In this document: piece after piece, positions 1-11,005 of the stretch
How the letters are laid out: each line of letters starts with the position of its first letter
How positions within the stretch are numbered: the stretch's first letter is position 1
Origin: Apiospora phragmitis
Taxonomy: Eukaryota > Ascomycota > Sordariomycetes > Amphisphaeriales > Apiosporaceae
Assembly (NCBI GenBank): GCA_038363925.1
Contig: JAQQWL010000001.1
Span: 1,488,001 to 1,552,000 of the forward strand
Reading direction: 5' to 3'
Length of the DNA stretch: 64,000 nt
Position numbers and translations under genes: made by a program
The notes under the pieces: generated by a model
Database searches by the model: none
What the model was told of the DNA's origin: nothing
What the model saw: only the letters and a program-made list of their open reading frames with translations

Positions 1-1347
1 CAGACCGATTCTAAGGAGGTCGTCCGTGCAGCGGCGATGGCCATCAAGTATTTCTGCCAAGATTGCAAGCATTTGCTTGGTGCGCAAGTCGACCAGCTTC
101 AGCAATTTTACGACCAGGTCCTTGACTCTCTGCAAGATGCCAGCCAAGAAGAAATCACAGAAGGTGTGGCCACCGTGGTTGCAATGCAGCCAAAGACTGA
201 TATCTATCGATTGCTCAAACTCTACTGTGACCCTCTGGTGCAGAGATTGATGGCAAAGGCAAATAATGCGACCGACGAGCCCGGGAAGCTTGCGGTTGCC
301 GACCATCTACAGCTGATCACTATGTTCGTGCAGATTGTGGTTACCGTGCCCCCAGTGGCGCGGGGGAAGAGGACCCTGCTGTAAAGTACTGGATGGAGAT
401 TTTCCCCATCTTGGCCAAGGTGCTCGAAAGCTTCGTTGACTTCTCTCCCATCTGCGAGCGAATCTGCAGATGCTGGCGATTCATCGTGATAAGCCACCGG
501 GGTGCCATGACGCCATTACTGCCAGAGATGGCCAACAAACTGGCACAAGGTTTCCAGAGCTCAAGACAGGGTTGTTTCCTTTGGGTAACAGTGCCATCCT
601 CCGCGAATTCTCCGACGATCGAGAGCATGTGGACCAAAGCATCACGGACTCCATCTACACATTCTTCGAGGCCCAGGCAACGAATGTACTACGGTTCATC
701 AGTGAATTGTCTCCGCAAGAGCTACCTGACGTTACGGAAGATTTCTTCCGACTAATGATAGACGCTCTTCTCTACTACCCTCACAAACTCATCCCTTCTC
801 AGTTGTTCACTCCTATCTTTGAGGCCGCCATATCTGTCCTGGGACTGGAACAAAGACCACCGCTCTCGGCTACGCTGCATTACGTTCGAGACTTGTTGTC
901 CTGGGGTGGCAAAAACCCTCCTTCATCCCTCGAGCACGTAAGCCCGGGCGTTGATGTGCAACTGCAGAACATGGTAAAGCAGTTGATAGTCAGCCAGGGA
1001 GACGCGCTAGTGAAACGCCTCCTAGCAGGTATGATGATCAGCTTCCCTCGCGACTGCTTTGCCGATGCCAGCGGTGCCCTGCTCTCCTTGTTTGAGATCA
1101 TGCCGACAGAGACAGCCGTATGGGTCGAGCGCACCCTTACGATGCTTCCGCAGGCACAGTCACTCCCGCCGAGGTAGAGCGACTGATGATCAAGATCAAG
1201 GAGCGGTTGGGTGCCAACGATACCGGTGAGGTACGCCAGATTCGATCTATTCTACAAGATTTCACGAACACGTACCGAAGGCGCTACGTGGCTCCTCGTG
1301 ATGGTTTGGGTGAACTTGAAGCTTCTCGTTTCCGCTTTGAGGGCTAG
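1..1347 (+). CDS. mtr10: Mtr10/transportin-3 family importin, C-terminal part, frameshifted
   Basis: Karyopherin-beta receptor of the Mtr10/TNPO3 group, which carries SR-type and mRNA-binding proteins into the nucleus (known for the family). The open frame enters from the left edge, so the N-terminus and Ran-binding region lie outside. About 449 residues of helical HEAT-repeat sequence are present; recognisable stretches include KYWMEIFPILAKVLESFVDF, FFRLMIDALLYYPHKLIP and a C-terminus ending in FRFEG. Three frame changes (near 362-366 in a G run, 590-591 and 1150-1151) each read as loss of one G; restoring one base at each place gives an uninterrupted protein with no other stop. This suggests sequencing indels, though recent pseudogenisation cannot be excluded. 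The symbol rests on family resemblance only. Confidence 0.8.
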
Positions 1348-4300
1348 GCTCCCATACAAGAATACCGATCCTGGCTGCTTTACTACTCGAATCCGCTTGC
1401 CGTTTGATAGCCTTGCTGGTCATTGTCCAGTGGCCCACAGCTAAGTGGGATGCAATAGTTTACGGTGGTGGGAGCTCAGAGAGAAGGGCCATGACTGAAG
1501 CGGATTTCGAGAGAAGTTGGTGCCTTTTCACTCTGGACTCCGTTCACTAGGAGATGCAAGAATGCATTAGAAAGGGGGTAGACTACCATTTGCTCAACAA
1601 CCATAACACCTGCAGATCGTTGTGGTCTGCCAGGGAAGGCAACGGCTTATCACTACAGTACATCAGTATGCTTACAATGGGAGCGCTAGGGGGCGGTAGT
1701 GGCGGCGAGGAGATAGATGACGTGTCTGCTTATTGACCCAAATTAATAAAAGTAAAATTTAAGAAATTCAGAACGTTTACACTATGAGTGACACTATGCT
1801 GTAAGTCGTTCGTTTTGCTGAACATGCTTCTTTTGATGACAGTTTAAAGTGAAGCTGAAGGAGCAAAAGCAGGCCAACACTTCCTTTTCGCCAGCAACCC
1901 CTATTCTCACTCCTGTGGGAACAAGAAACCCTGCTTGGGTAAATGTTGGAAGCATCAGGAACCAGTCCCAAATGCCTCCTCTCCTGCTGTCTGTAACCCA
2001 GTTCCCCATCTAATGGAATATGAGCTTTTCCCTCCAATGTTGGTACTCATCTCCAATGTTGGTACTCATGGGCCTGCCCAAAATATCTTAGGTATATACA
2101 TTGTTCCTTGCAAACTCCCACGTCGAAAATTTGGTTGGCATCGCGTGATAATCTAGCAAATGCACATCTGGCTTCCCCCGGAGAAATCCTTGGTGCCTGT
2201 TGAAAATGACCAGAGGATGCTATCCGGTGCGCCCAGAGACAGCCATTAGAGGTCATGAAAAGGATGTACAGAAGAGTTTCCCAGATATATAAGGAACGAC
2301 CATCGTTTCGACAACTGGGTTTCGAATGATGTACCTGTATAAGTATGTAAGAACGTATGTCACCCCTCTGGTTGCAAGCACAAACGTATTCGAAGGTAGC
2401 TTCTCATTTGTGACTTACAATGAAATAGTAGTGCACGGTGGTCTTAGTTGAAAGATTGAGATTGGTTTGGAGATGTGCTCTAAAAGACCTTGAGCAAGAA
2501 GTAGTACAATATCCCGATGGTCTTCTCGAACCACTGCGCCCTAGACCTGCTTTGGCATCCAGCACAAGTCTTGACGTTATGGGAGAGTGTTGACATCGTG
2601 ATGGACGAATTACTGCGTAACGAAAGTGGTTTATCTTTGGGAATAAGATGCACTTGAACTTGCTAATGCTTGGGAGGATGCGATCGAAAGACGCTCATGA
2701 TCCCGAGCTCAACTTATATCTTCTGTTTCGACCACAATGAAACTGTGACACGTCAAAGGCGACCCCGTTAATCAAACCGTAAATGCTTCCCAGACACACA
2801 ATGGACAATTACATCTAGATCGCTCGAGGCCGGACTCGAACTCAAACAATGGCGCTAAAGTCACACAGGATGCCGACATGGTGATACCCTTATTTCAAGC
2901 TACCGTGCCTCCTTACTTAGACCAGACGGTATCCCGAAATATGTATTTCAGCTCCCGGGCAGCAAAGAGCTGCTAGAGCTATGGACTAGTAATGAGACCA
3001 GACAGGAGCTACACCCTCTCGGCCCGAATTTGCTGGGGCTTCAGCTGATATCTGAACCCTTTGCCCAAAAACCTAGAGCTACTGGATGCCAAGCACTTAC
3101 TGATTAGATCGATAGATCTGGAAGCTTGCGGCCCGGGTATTATGAAGCGTCTATCAATGATCAGATCTATTGTTCAGCGGCCTGGGATACCAGTTGACAG
3201 TCACAAGTGGAGGTTGCTAAAGGAAAAAAGAATAGTACATGTACAAAGGACATCTAATCGTGACCTGGAACTGTCGGCATCACGGTGGACTCGGTCCGCG
3301 AGCTGCGGCCTCCTTTGACAGCTCGACCGACTAAAATGCTACGTACGAGGCCAGTCTCGAGCTTCCCGAGGCGTCATATTGGGGTTTTCGTTGCGGCGGT
3401 GCACAACATTTCCAACCTTTTGGATGATTCTTGCCAGAACTCGACTGCAGATATTTGTTAGCTCCCGCGTGCGACGATTCCTACGATTCTAGCGAGAAGG
3501 AGAATAAACCGTCTGATTATTAAAGCGCTTTCGGGTGGCACCGCGCTAGTTGGATCTGTACCTCAAAATTCCCGAGCGGAGACTCATATCAGCAAGAACT
3601 ATCAATAATAAGGACATAAACATGTCAAGCTTGACATTGGCAGTCGAGAAGTATGATGTCTATGCCAACTTGGTAGAGATAGACCGGTGTGTTCTTACAA
3701 GAGCGTGGATCACATGCATATGCCAAGACCGAAATAGCTCACGATAAGACGTCGAACAGTCAGTAACCTTAGGTCTGAATAATACATGTTCCAATGTAAT
3801 ATTTCTATCTGAAGATTTCTCTTGTTAGTAAGGGCTGCAGCAGTGAGCGGACCACCTGTAAGCGCCAGAAGACATACAAGAACGCATGTACGCTCGAACC
3901 CTGTGCTTGCATGAAGTCGGGTAGGATTTCGGGGGCCTGAACTTCTCCAATTTAAGAGAGGAACACTCTATCATCGTTTTGTTCGCAGTCGATTAGGAAG
4001 TAACGAATCTATTCAACACCGTGTACGGCGTAATACGCGACCATTTATTGCCCTCGTCGTCGGTTTTCTCGTGAATAGCCGACCAAGAAGCTCAACCGTA
4101 AAGCTGCCTACAGGGTATACCCATTATCATCGTGGGTATCGAAGGCGTGGGGAGTTCCTCAGTCGGACACATGCTGACCTGCTATGTAATCCCTGTCTAG
4201 CTATAACCAACAGCGTATTTTTGGGTAGTCGAATTCGAAGAGCTGATAAATGTGTGAGTGGACTGGGATACCGGTGAAATGTGCCGGTAATTGGAACATT

Positions 4301-4723
4301 GGTTGCAACATTCACTGGAGTACCAAAGGTACCCGACTGCAATCAGTGTATTATGAGTTGCTCGGTGAAGGTACGGCTACACTTCATACTCGGGACAGCT
4401 CCCAGCTGGTCTTGGGCAAGAGCTTTTTTATGCGTTGGCTACAGTGCAATGCCACTCAAGTTATTAGTTGCGCAGGCGTGGTTGACGTAGATTACTGGAT
4501 GTTAGAATTCGCAGGAAACAATATCTTAGTCCGAATACTGTTAATGACTTAGTTCTTGGTGTCCTTGTTCTCGTTTTCGTAGGCCTGGTATTTCCCACAT
4601 AAACTCAGCTTAGGCGGATTCATGCTCAGCCAAAGACCGAAACTGAAGTCAGGTTAAGGGGGCCAAATTGGGGAATTGCTCCGTTATAATTATGACCTCA
4701 TCGAGAATAAGGAGGCTCTAGCT
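1348..4723. other. Gene-poor region, no convincing gene
   Basis: About 3.4 kb between the importin stop and the Nudix gene. The frames here are short, lack recognisable motifs and do not join through good splice sites. Base composition is intermediate and not RIP-like. A B-box-like string near 2840 (minus strand) and a Cys-rich frame at 3833-3940 are the only things that stand out, and neither is strong. It may hold 3' UTRs, decayed sequence or a short lineage-specific gene. Confidence 0.6.
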
Positions 4724-5728
4724 TCATAGCGACCGAGTCGGAACTGGCAAATCACGATGCAGCCGAATAACGATCTCCAGAAAGTCGGGTTCGTTGTCAT
4801 CCGTTAGTATGCCATGTCGGACAAAGAAGTCGATCATAACTGAAGCACAGTTGGTCTTGAACTCTTCTCGCAGAAGCGCCTCCTTGACTTCCTCCACCGA
4901 AATCAAATAGAACTCTTCCACCTCGTCGTCTTGGGGTTTCGGGATGATGTCCGGCCCGACCTCGAGATCATAGACGTACAACACGTCGGGTACTACCAGA
5001 CCTAGCTCCCCGCCGGAGCCTGCCGCACTCTCAGCGACGTATGTGACTACACCGACAGACTGCGCATGTTTGCGAACAAATTCCTCAGATAACGAAGCTT
5101 CTTCGTCGGCCTCATGGATGATACACTCGAACGGCGACTCCTCGGCTCTTATCCCACCGGCTACGGTAGTGTCCAATTTGCCTGGCCATGTCTTGAGATG
5201 TCGACTGCGCCGGGGGACCCAGATCTTGATTTCGCCGGCAGATGTGCGGGTGTAGACTGTCATGTGCGCTCCACGGCAACATATGCCGAATAATCCCGCT
5301 GCCGCTCTCAACAGCTGTACGCGCTTTCCGTCGTAATCCGCACCCAGAATTTTGTAATCCTCAGGATGTGTTCGAATCAGATTTACGAAGACATTCGAAT
5401 CCGAAGCTGCTTGAATTACCTCCATGAAAGCAGCATTGATGGCGTTGACGGTATCAGCTCCATTGGAGGGGTCGAGAACGCGGACATTGCGCGGGCCGGC
5501 GGGGTCGTGGGTGATGGCGAAGTTCGACGTCCATGGCATCTTCTGCACAGTGGACGGAAGCATAAAGCCATGAGGTCGAGAATCTCCAGGAAGGAGGAGC
5601 TGGTAGAGTGCCGTTTGGTCATCGCGCGAGTATGGCCGCTGAGAGATGTCGACATGGGGGTAGCTGTCGCATGCTTTCACCAGGTCGAGGTACGTTGGTC
5701 GCTTTGGCTGAGACATACTGGAACACAT
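4724..5728 (-). CDS. Nudix hydrolase, DUF4743/thiamine-pyrophosphokinase-related
   Basis: Single-exon, 334-residue protein. The N-terminal 150 residues (TYLDLVKACDSYPH near the start, then GFMLPSTVQKMPW) match the DUF4743 module found ahead of the Nudix fold in fungal proteins such as the N-terminal half of S. pombe Tnr3. The Nudix box lies at about residues 194-216: it opens GGIRAEE, continues SPFECIIHE and ends ADEEASL. The metal-binding EE pair is present, but the usual Arg before the first box Glu is His. It probably hydrolyses a nucleotide or thiamine-type diphosphate, with substrate unknown (inference). A second Met at residue 5 (MSQPKRP) is an equally good start. It is transcribed away from the transposon, whose left end lies about 295 bp upstream of the start. 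Confidence 0.85.
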   Translation of the reverse strand: MCSSMSQPKRPTYLDLVKACDSYPHVDISQRPYSRDDQTALYQLLLPGDSRPHGFMLPSTVQKMPWTSNFAITHDPAGPRNVRVLDPSNGADTVNAINAAFMEVIQAASDSNVFVNLIRTHPEDYKILGADYDGKRVQLLRAAAGLFGICCRGAHMTVYTRTSAGEIKIWVPRRSRHLKTWPGKLDTTVAGGIRAEESPFECIIHEADEEASLSEEFVRKHAQSVGVVTYVAESAAGSGGELGLVVPDVLYVYDLEVGPDIIPKPQDDEVEEFYLISVEEVKEALLREEFKTNCASVMIDFFVRHGILTDDNEPDFLEIVIRLHRDLPVPTRSL

Positions 5729-6023
5729 AGCAGATGCCTCGTCTTGACGGTTTTCTTCTCTCTAAGGTCCGAGCCAAAGACGAAACTGCTTGTCAGTGCT
5801 GAGTCTTCGGCAGCTCCTTATTTACTATGGGCGGTGATGGCTGGAGTCGCGATCGTTATTTCCTGGTTTGCGTTATAGCAACAAATTAGTGGGTTCGCCG
5901 TTTGAATCGAAACGCTGAACTCTTCAAATATTTGAGGAATACTAATTCATTAGTCTTTTTACGAACGTCTTGTATTCATTTAAGTCATGCCTATGGCACG
6001 CAAAGGAGTATGTTATTAGTATA

Positions 6024-6045
6024 ACGTATCTCACAAGCGAATGTC
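6024..6045 (+). repeat. Left terminal inverted repeat of E0
   Basis: Starts ACGTATCTCA and ends CGAATGTC. It matches the reverse complement of 40109-40130 at 20 of 22 positions; both differences are transitions (C/T and G/A), as expected from RIP. A TA dinucleotide at 6022-6023 precedes it. Confidence 0.85.
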
Positions 6046-6059
6046 CTACTTTTATAAAT

Positions 6060-6866
6060 TTCCTTATAGCCTTAACCTTTTTTTATATTCTTTTACATCC
6101 GAAAATGCTATAATTTTAAAAAGAGAGTAATATAATTCTAGCGCTTTAAGTGTTTTAAAAAGACTTAATTTTAAGTGTATAAAAAACTATATTAATTTAA
6201 TATATTTTATTAAAAACCTTATAGCGTAAACGAAATAATTAACTTATATAATACGAAATATTTATAAATTTTTAAAAGTTTTTAAATTTCGAAGAAAATA
6301 CGATTATTCGATATAGTATTAATTTAAATACGCGATCGTTTTTCCCCGGTTAAGTAGTATAAAAAATATAGTAAATTAATTACTTAATTTATATAACGCG
6401 AGACGTATTAATATTAATTAAGCCTTTATTTTTATACGATAATAACTAAACTTTTAAACGCGTTTTAACTTAAAAATCGATTATTAAAGAGTCTTTTATA
6501 AAGATCTCGACGCGTATCGCGCATATGTTACAGTGTGTATAGACTAACCACTGCGCCACAAAGCAAAAGCTTCGGAAATAACTCTTCGAGTCATTTCTGT
6601 TTAATTCTACGCCTTAAGTGCTACCCCGCGAGGGACTAACCCGCCGATCGTAATAGCATAGTTTACTTTTATATAAAATATAATTTATAAATATAAGATT
6701 TAAAAAGAGGATATTTATAACTTTAATAAGACCGGCTTTCTTATAAGCTAAATCTCGTTTAAAATAATCGTAACCACCTTTAATCGACGCGGAAGGCCTA
6801 AGGTAATATAGTAAGGGAACTAAGAATAGGTTACAGTTATTCAGGGCGTCGGATCACACGGTTACA
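6060..6866 (+). pseudogene. Pogo/Fot1 transposase, N-terminal and first catalytic part
   Basis: RIP-decayed first segment of the E0 transposase. Around 6690-6860 the frame reads EDIYNFNKTGF, then RRGRPKVI, then VTVIQGVGSHG, matching the start of the DDE_1 catalytic domain (family form: DIYNFDETGF, with the first catalytic Asp; here Asp reads as Asn, as a G-to-A change would give). Stops replace Trp or Arg codons. Upstream, near 6440-6512, TRFNLKIDY and YKDLDA resemble the region between the CENP-B-like HTH and the catalytic domain. A less mutated 150-bp stretch (about 6513-6660) interrupts the frame. The frame breaks at 6866 where E1 entered. Confidence 0.75.
6505..6660 (-). other. GC-richer island with a tRNA-like A box, possible SINE remnant
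   Basis: About 150 bp inside E0 that lacks the AT bias of its surroundings. On the minus strand it carries TGGCGCAGTGG (6558-6548), fitting the Pol III A-box consensus, and 35 nt further on GCGTCGAGATC (6513-6503), a B-box with mismatches. The spacing fits a tRNA, but no cloverleaf can be drawn and about 100 nt of unrelated sequence precede the A box. It interrupts the transposase frame. The left part of the B-box overlaps what could be transposase coding, so the SINE reading is only a suggestion. Confidence 0.3.
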
Positions 6867-7631
6867 TGTTACGAACGAGCTTAACTTATGCGACTAGCCC
6901 CATAAAAACGGCGCTAGAATAACCTGAGGCGCTTACTAATTTAACTAGCTACACTAATTACGAAAACTATTTTACGAGCCTCTCGGCTAATAAAGCTTGT
7001 TTATTAATAAAAAATTATTAAAATTAATAAAGTTTATTAATTACGATAATTAATATTACGATAATTAAAAGTAATATAGCTACTTTAAACTAGTATTTAA
7101 AGAATAATATAAAATAAATAATTAAAAAGAGATAATTATAATAAAGTAATAAATAATTAAAAAGAGATAATTATAATAAAGTAATACTTAATTACGTGAA
7201 AATACGAGATAAAAACGTTACGTAATAAAGCCTTAGCGATTTATTTAATAATATTTAATTAAGTAATATTAAATAATATTAAATAATATTAATTATAATT
7301 AAATAATTACGAAACGATATTTATATTAATAAAAAAAAGATTATATATATAAACGATAAATATTCCCTATATATTTTATATAAATACTCTTTATTTTAAT
7401 AATTAATTTAAGTATTAATTTAATTTATTAATAAAATAAAAAATTTTAATAACTTTATTATAAATATTTTCGAATTTATATACTTTAATTACTTTTATTT
7501 CTACGGCTATTATATATTATATTAATAAAAGCGGACTTTTATTACACGTTTAAATACTTTTTCGTATTATTAAATATAAACCTTAATATATTTTATTAAA
7601 TTTCTATAAAACTTAAATAACGTTTATTATA
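6867..7631 (+). repeat. 5' LTR of E1 (LTR type 1b)
   Basis: Begins TGTTACGAACGAGC and ends in TTATTATA (originally probably TTACA). It pairs with 37558-38253. The 3' half (from about 7330) closely resembles type-1 LTRs of E2 and E4, whereas the 5' half is different, so types 1 and 1b share U3/R/U5 parts unequally. A 2 x 35 bp tandem duplication makes it longer than its partner (765 versus 696 bp). Confidence 0.85.
7116..7185 (+). repeat. Tandem duplication, 2 x 35 bp, inside the E1 5' LTR
   Basis: Two identical 35-bp units (7116-7150 and 7151-7185) starting AAATAATTAAAAAGAG. The 3' LTR of E1 has no second unit, so the duplication arose after the element was inserted or during its copying. 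Its two copies are identical despite heavy mutation nearby, which points to a late event. Confidence 0.85.
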
Positions 7632-8691
7632 TTTTAATTACTTTTATTTTTATAAGTTATTACTTAAACCTTTAAATAATAATATTTATAAAAACTATAT
7701 TTACGCCTAGATTTAATAATACCCCTCGTTATAGAAAAGCTTTTACTACTATTATAAATACCTCTTATTAAAATCTCGTTATAAAGGTGGATAGCGATAA
7801 TAATAATAACGGCCTTACCCGGTAAGCGTTAATTAAACGAATTAAAAAGTTTAAATAAAAGAGCGTTAATTATTAATATTATTATATTAAGTTTAAAAAA
7901 AACGTAACGAACTTTTAATTAAAAATACTTTAAAATAGATATTAAATATTAATAAGTTACGCGAAGAAGTACGCCTCTTTTATACCGCCGCTAATATTAT
8001 ATAAACCCTTATTATTTTTAAAAGAGGTATAAAGATTAGTACCTTAGTAACTTTCGACGGGATAAATAGAAATTTTTAAAAATTTCTTATCTAAATTAAA
8101 ACCTATTAATAGTTTTATAAAAAAACGTTTTAAAATATTACTTGATAAATTATTTACGCCGCCTTATTTTTAAAAAATAAGGTATTTATTTAATTTAAAC
8201 CTTATTTAAACGAATTAATAAAAAACGATTAATAATTTAAGCTATAACGCGTAAAGGTATAACGAATTTTCGAGAATTACGATAGCTTCGAACAAGCCCT
8301 TAAATTACTCTTCTAAAACCCCGACGAGAAGCGACAAGTAGAAAAAGAATTAAAAACTCTTAAATAAAAAGGATTAGCCGCTTCTTACACCGCCGAATTC
8401 CGACGTATTATAGCTCGACTAAACTATATTAAAGTTACGAAGATTATAATATATTATAGAGGATTAAAAGAAAACGTTAAAGACGAACTTAGCCGGCTTA
8501 ATACCCTCGATAATTTCCTTTCGTATATAGAGTTCACTATTAAGATCGACACCCGCATATACGAACGACGCCGCGAGAAATAGGGCGGATAATAACGGTA
8601 AATTAGTCGAATTTAAGCCAATATAAGACGATCACGTTATTATAATAATATACCGTTAAGAAATAACACGGCGTATAGTTATTATAGCGGA
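7632..8691 (+). pseudogene. E1 gag, N-terminal part
   Basis: RIP-decayed gag of E1. Near 8240-8590 it resembles the same stretch of E3 (11640-11960) and E4 (19600-19940), including the pattern 'DLYAFVTELR-like helix, then a TRIYERRREK end' (here DTRIYERRREK with a stop following). Stops interrupt throughout. It breaks exactly at the GCGGA target of E2; the zinc knuckle continues at about 32427. Confidence 0.7.
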
Positions 8692-9356
8692 TGTAACGAA
8701 CGTTATCCGAGTTTTAAAAGAAACTTAATAAGACGTATTAGGGTTTATATTAATAATACGAGAGAGTATTTAAACGTGCGATAAAAGTCCGCTTTTATCG
8801 ATATAATAGGTAATAGCTCGTAAGAATAAAGATAATTAAGGTGCGTAGGTTTAAAAGTATTTATAATAGATTTATTAAGGCTGTTTATTTTATTAATAAA
8901 TTAAGATTAATACTTAAATTAATTATTAAAATAAAGAGTATTTATATAAAATATATAAGAAATATTCGTGGTTATATATTTAATCCCTTTTTTATTAATC
9001 CGTTATTACTTAATAATCTCGTTTAAGCGTGCTCGGCGCTGCTTAATAATCTCTTTTAATTACGCTTTACGCTGTTTAGTAATCTTCTTTAATTACGTTT
9101 TACGCTGCTTAGTAATCTCGTTTAAGCGTTCGCCGCGTTACGTGACTTATTAACGGCTACCGTTATTTATAGGCGTATTTATTTTATTACTAGGCGAGGT
9201 GGTGTTATCGTTACTCGTTATTAAAGAAGGTCTAACTTTATATTAGTATAGCTAGCGGTACGGTTTATAGTTATAGTATCGTAACTTAATCGGGGTATAG
9301 TAGTTCCGTGCCGGTAAGTAAGGTTCTTAGCCGTATAGTTAGGTCGGGTCGTAATA
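8692..9356 (-). repeat. 3' LTR of E2 (LTR type 1)
   Basis: Reads on the plus strand from TGTAACGAAC to GGTCGTAATA. It pairs with 31703-32367. The 61-codon open frame at 8841 lies inside this LTR, recurs in the other E2 LTR and is an artefact of low GC content. An A-rich strand next to it (9360-9375, complement) fits the polypurine tract. Confidence 0.9.
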
Positions 9357-9719
9357 TTATCCTTTTTTTTAATTATTTTATTTTTAAAGCGTAAAATCGT
9401 ATAAGTATTTTAACCGCCCGTTATCGTAGTTTTATAATAAGTTTTTCCTTTTTTATTACTTTTATTATAATATATACTTATTATAAATAATCGTGTTAAA
9501 AAGTTTCGAATTAAGTTTAATTATTCTTTTACCGTTTGTTATATAAATTTTATCGAAACTTTTTTTAAGTTTAATTTTAAAGTTATACTTTATAATCGTT
9601 ATTTTATAAAAAAGTAATTTTATATAATAATAAAAGGCGTTAATAAATATAAGGAATATATTTATACTAATTATACGTATAATAATATTAAGGTTTTATT
9701 ATCTTTTTTTATAGCGTGT

Positions 9720-9945
9720 ATAAAACGAGTACGACCGCCTGTCTCGAGAAGAGTCCGCCGCGGAGGCTTATTTTTTAGAATTTTAGCGCTAGATTAACGA
9801 GGCCGTCGCTCGCCTTATTCGTCTTTGTAAATAAAAGGAGATAGCTTATACCTAAGGGGTTAAATTAGTATAGCGTAGCTTGCGTTCTTTAAACGAATTA
9901 AAGGAGTAGGAGCGTCGAGAGTCCGAGGCCGCTATAGCCGTTTAA
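9720..9945 (+). pseudogene. E2 antisense accessory reading frame (aORF), split by E3
   Basis: Antisense to E2 pol, so on the window plus strand. It reads EYDRLSREESAAEAYFLEF, then INEAVARLIRLCK, then RSLRSLNELKE and ERRESEAA, interrupted only by stops at expected Gln codons. The frame runs into the TTTAA target of E3 and resumes at 18151 (RGFGIIN-like). It is the least mutated of the three copies. Predicted coiled coil, function unknown. Confidence 0.65.
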
Positions 9946-11005
9946 TATTACGACCTAGCCTAATCAGGCGGCCCGGACCCACTTTACGGGAAGGCACCAC
10001 GATATTCCGTAAGAAGGCGCTTACTTATGCGACTAACTAAGCAAGACCGTAAATAGGAAATAGAAACCGGCACTACGAACCAGATAGAAGGCACCTCTTG
10101 AGACACCCAGCCCCGAACGAGTAGAACGAACACCTACGAGCCTAGGGAAGAACTTTACGAACGAAGGATTACGTGACCGGCTCACTGGATCACCGGCTTA
10201 GTTAGAATGAGCCACTGATCTAATAAACTAACGGCTTAGGGGATCACTATAAGGAGTACTGGTGAGCTATTGAGCCAGAGGATCGGTAGAGGAGAGATTA
10301 GATATATAACTACGAGCATCTCTTATATATTTCAGATAGATACTCTTTATTTTAGCGATCAAAATATAACGAACGGCTATCGGGGTCTAATAGAAACCTC
10401 GTAAACGTGCTGTTGGTTTATGTTGGCTTAGACGAGAGAGTACTTGGGCGTGCAGAAGACTCGGTCTTCTAATATAATGGGCAATATCTTAACTAATCGT
10501 AAAACTTGACTGGTAGGTGTAATAGGTTCGTTAAGGTAATATGCCTTACTAATGTATTAGATTAATGCTTAGATTAACGCTAAAGTAAAGAGTGTCTATT
10601 TAAAATATATAGGAGATGCTCGTGGTTATATATCTAATCTCTCCTCTACCGATCCTCTAGCTCAGTGGCTCACCAGTACTCCTCATGGTGATCCCCTGAG
10701 CCGTTAGTTCATTAGATCAGTAGAGGAGAGATTAGATATATAACTACGAGCATCTCCTATATATTTTAAATAAACATTCTTTACTTTAGCGATTAATTTA
10801 AATATTAATTTAATACATTAATAAGGCATATTACTTTAACGAACTTATTATACTTATTAGTTAAGTTTTACGATTAATTAAAATATTACTTATTATATTA
10901 AAAAACCGAGTCTTTTATACGCTTAAATACTTTCTCGTTTAAGCTAATATAAATTAATAGCACGTTTACGAGGTTTTTATTAAACCCCGATAGCCGTTCG
11001 TTATA
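9946..11005 (+). repeat. 5' LTR of E3 (LTR type 2), rearranged
   Basis: Begins TATTACGACCTAGCC and ends GTTCGTTATA. Compared with the 626-bp 3' LTR it has 434 extra bp: a reversed LTR-end fragment (10365-10720) plus a repeated stretch (10287-10360 repeated at 10721-10793). The first 850 bp are much less AT-shifted than the 3' LTR. Confidence 0.85.
10365..10720 (-). repeat. Inverted type-2 LTR fragment inside the E3 5' LTR
   Basis: Starts TATAACGAACGG, the reverse complement of the LTR 3' end, and runs back to the stretch around the LTR middle (ending ATTAGATCAG). With its forward neighbours it makes a long imperfect palindrome with arms of about 75-150 bp at 10210-10360 and 10600-10720. The forward LTR resumes at 10721 after repeating 74 bp already present. 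Copy-choice during reverse transcription is a possible origin. Confidence 0.8.

Noticed and set aside
2815..2890. Possible tRNA on the minus strand (GTTCGAGTCC B box)
   Set aside because: The B box is good, but the T-stem, anticodon stem and acceptor stem do not pair and no A box is at the right place.
4250..4552. 100-codon frame MCEWTGIPVKCAGNW...
   Set aside because: No recognisable motif, signal peptide or splice partner; overlapping frames are equally open.
8841..9026. 61-codon open frame rich in Ile, Lys and Asn, repeated at 31852-32037
   Set aside because: Both copies lie at the same place in the paired LTRs of E2; low GC content leaves stop-free runs by chance, and the composition is not protein-like.
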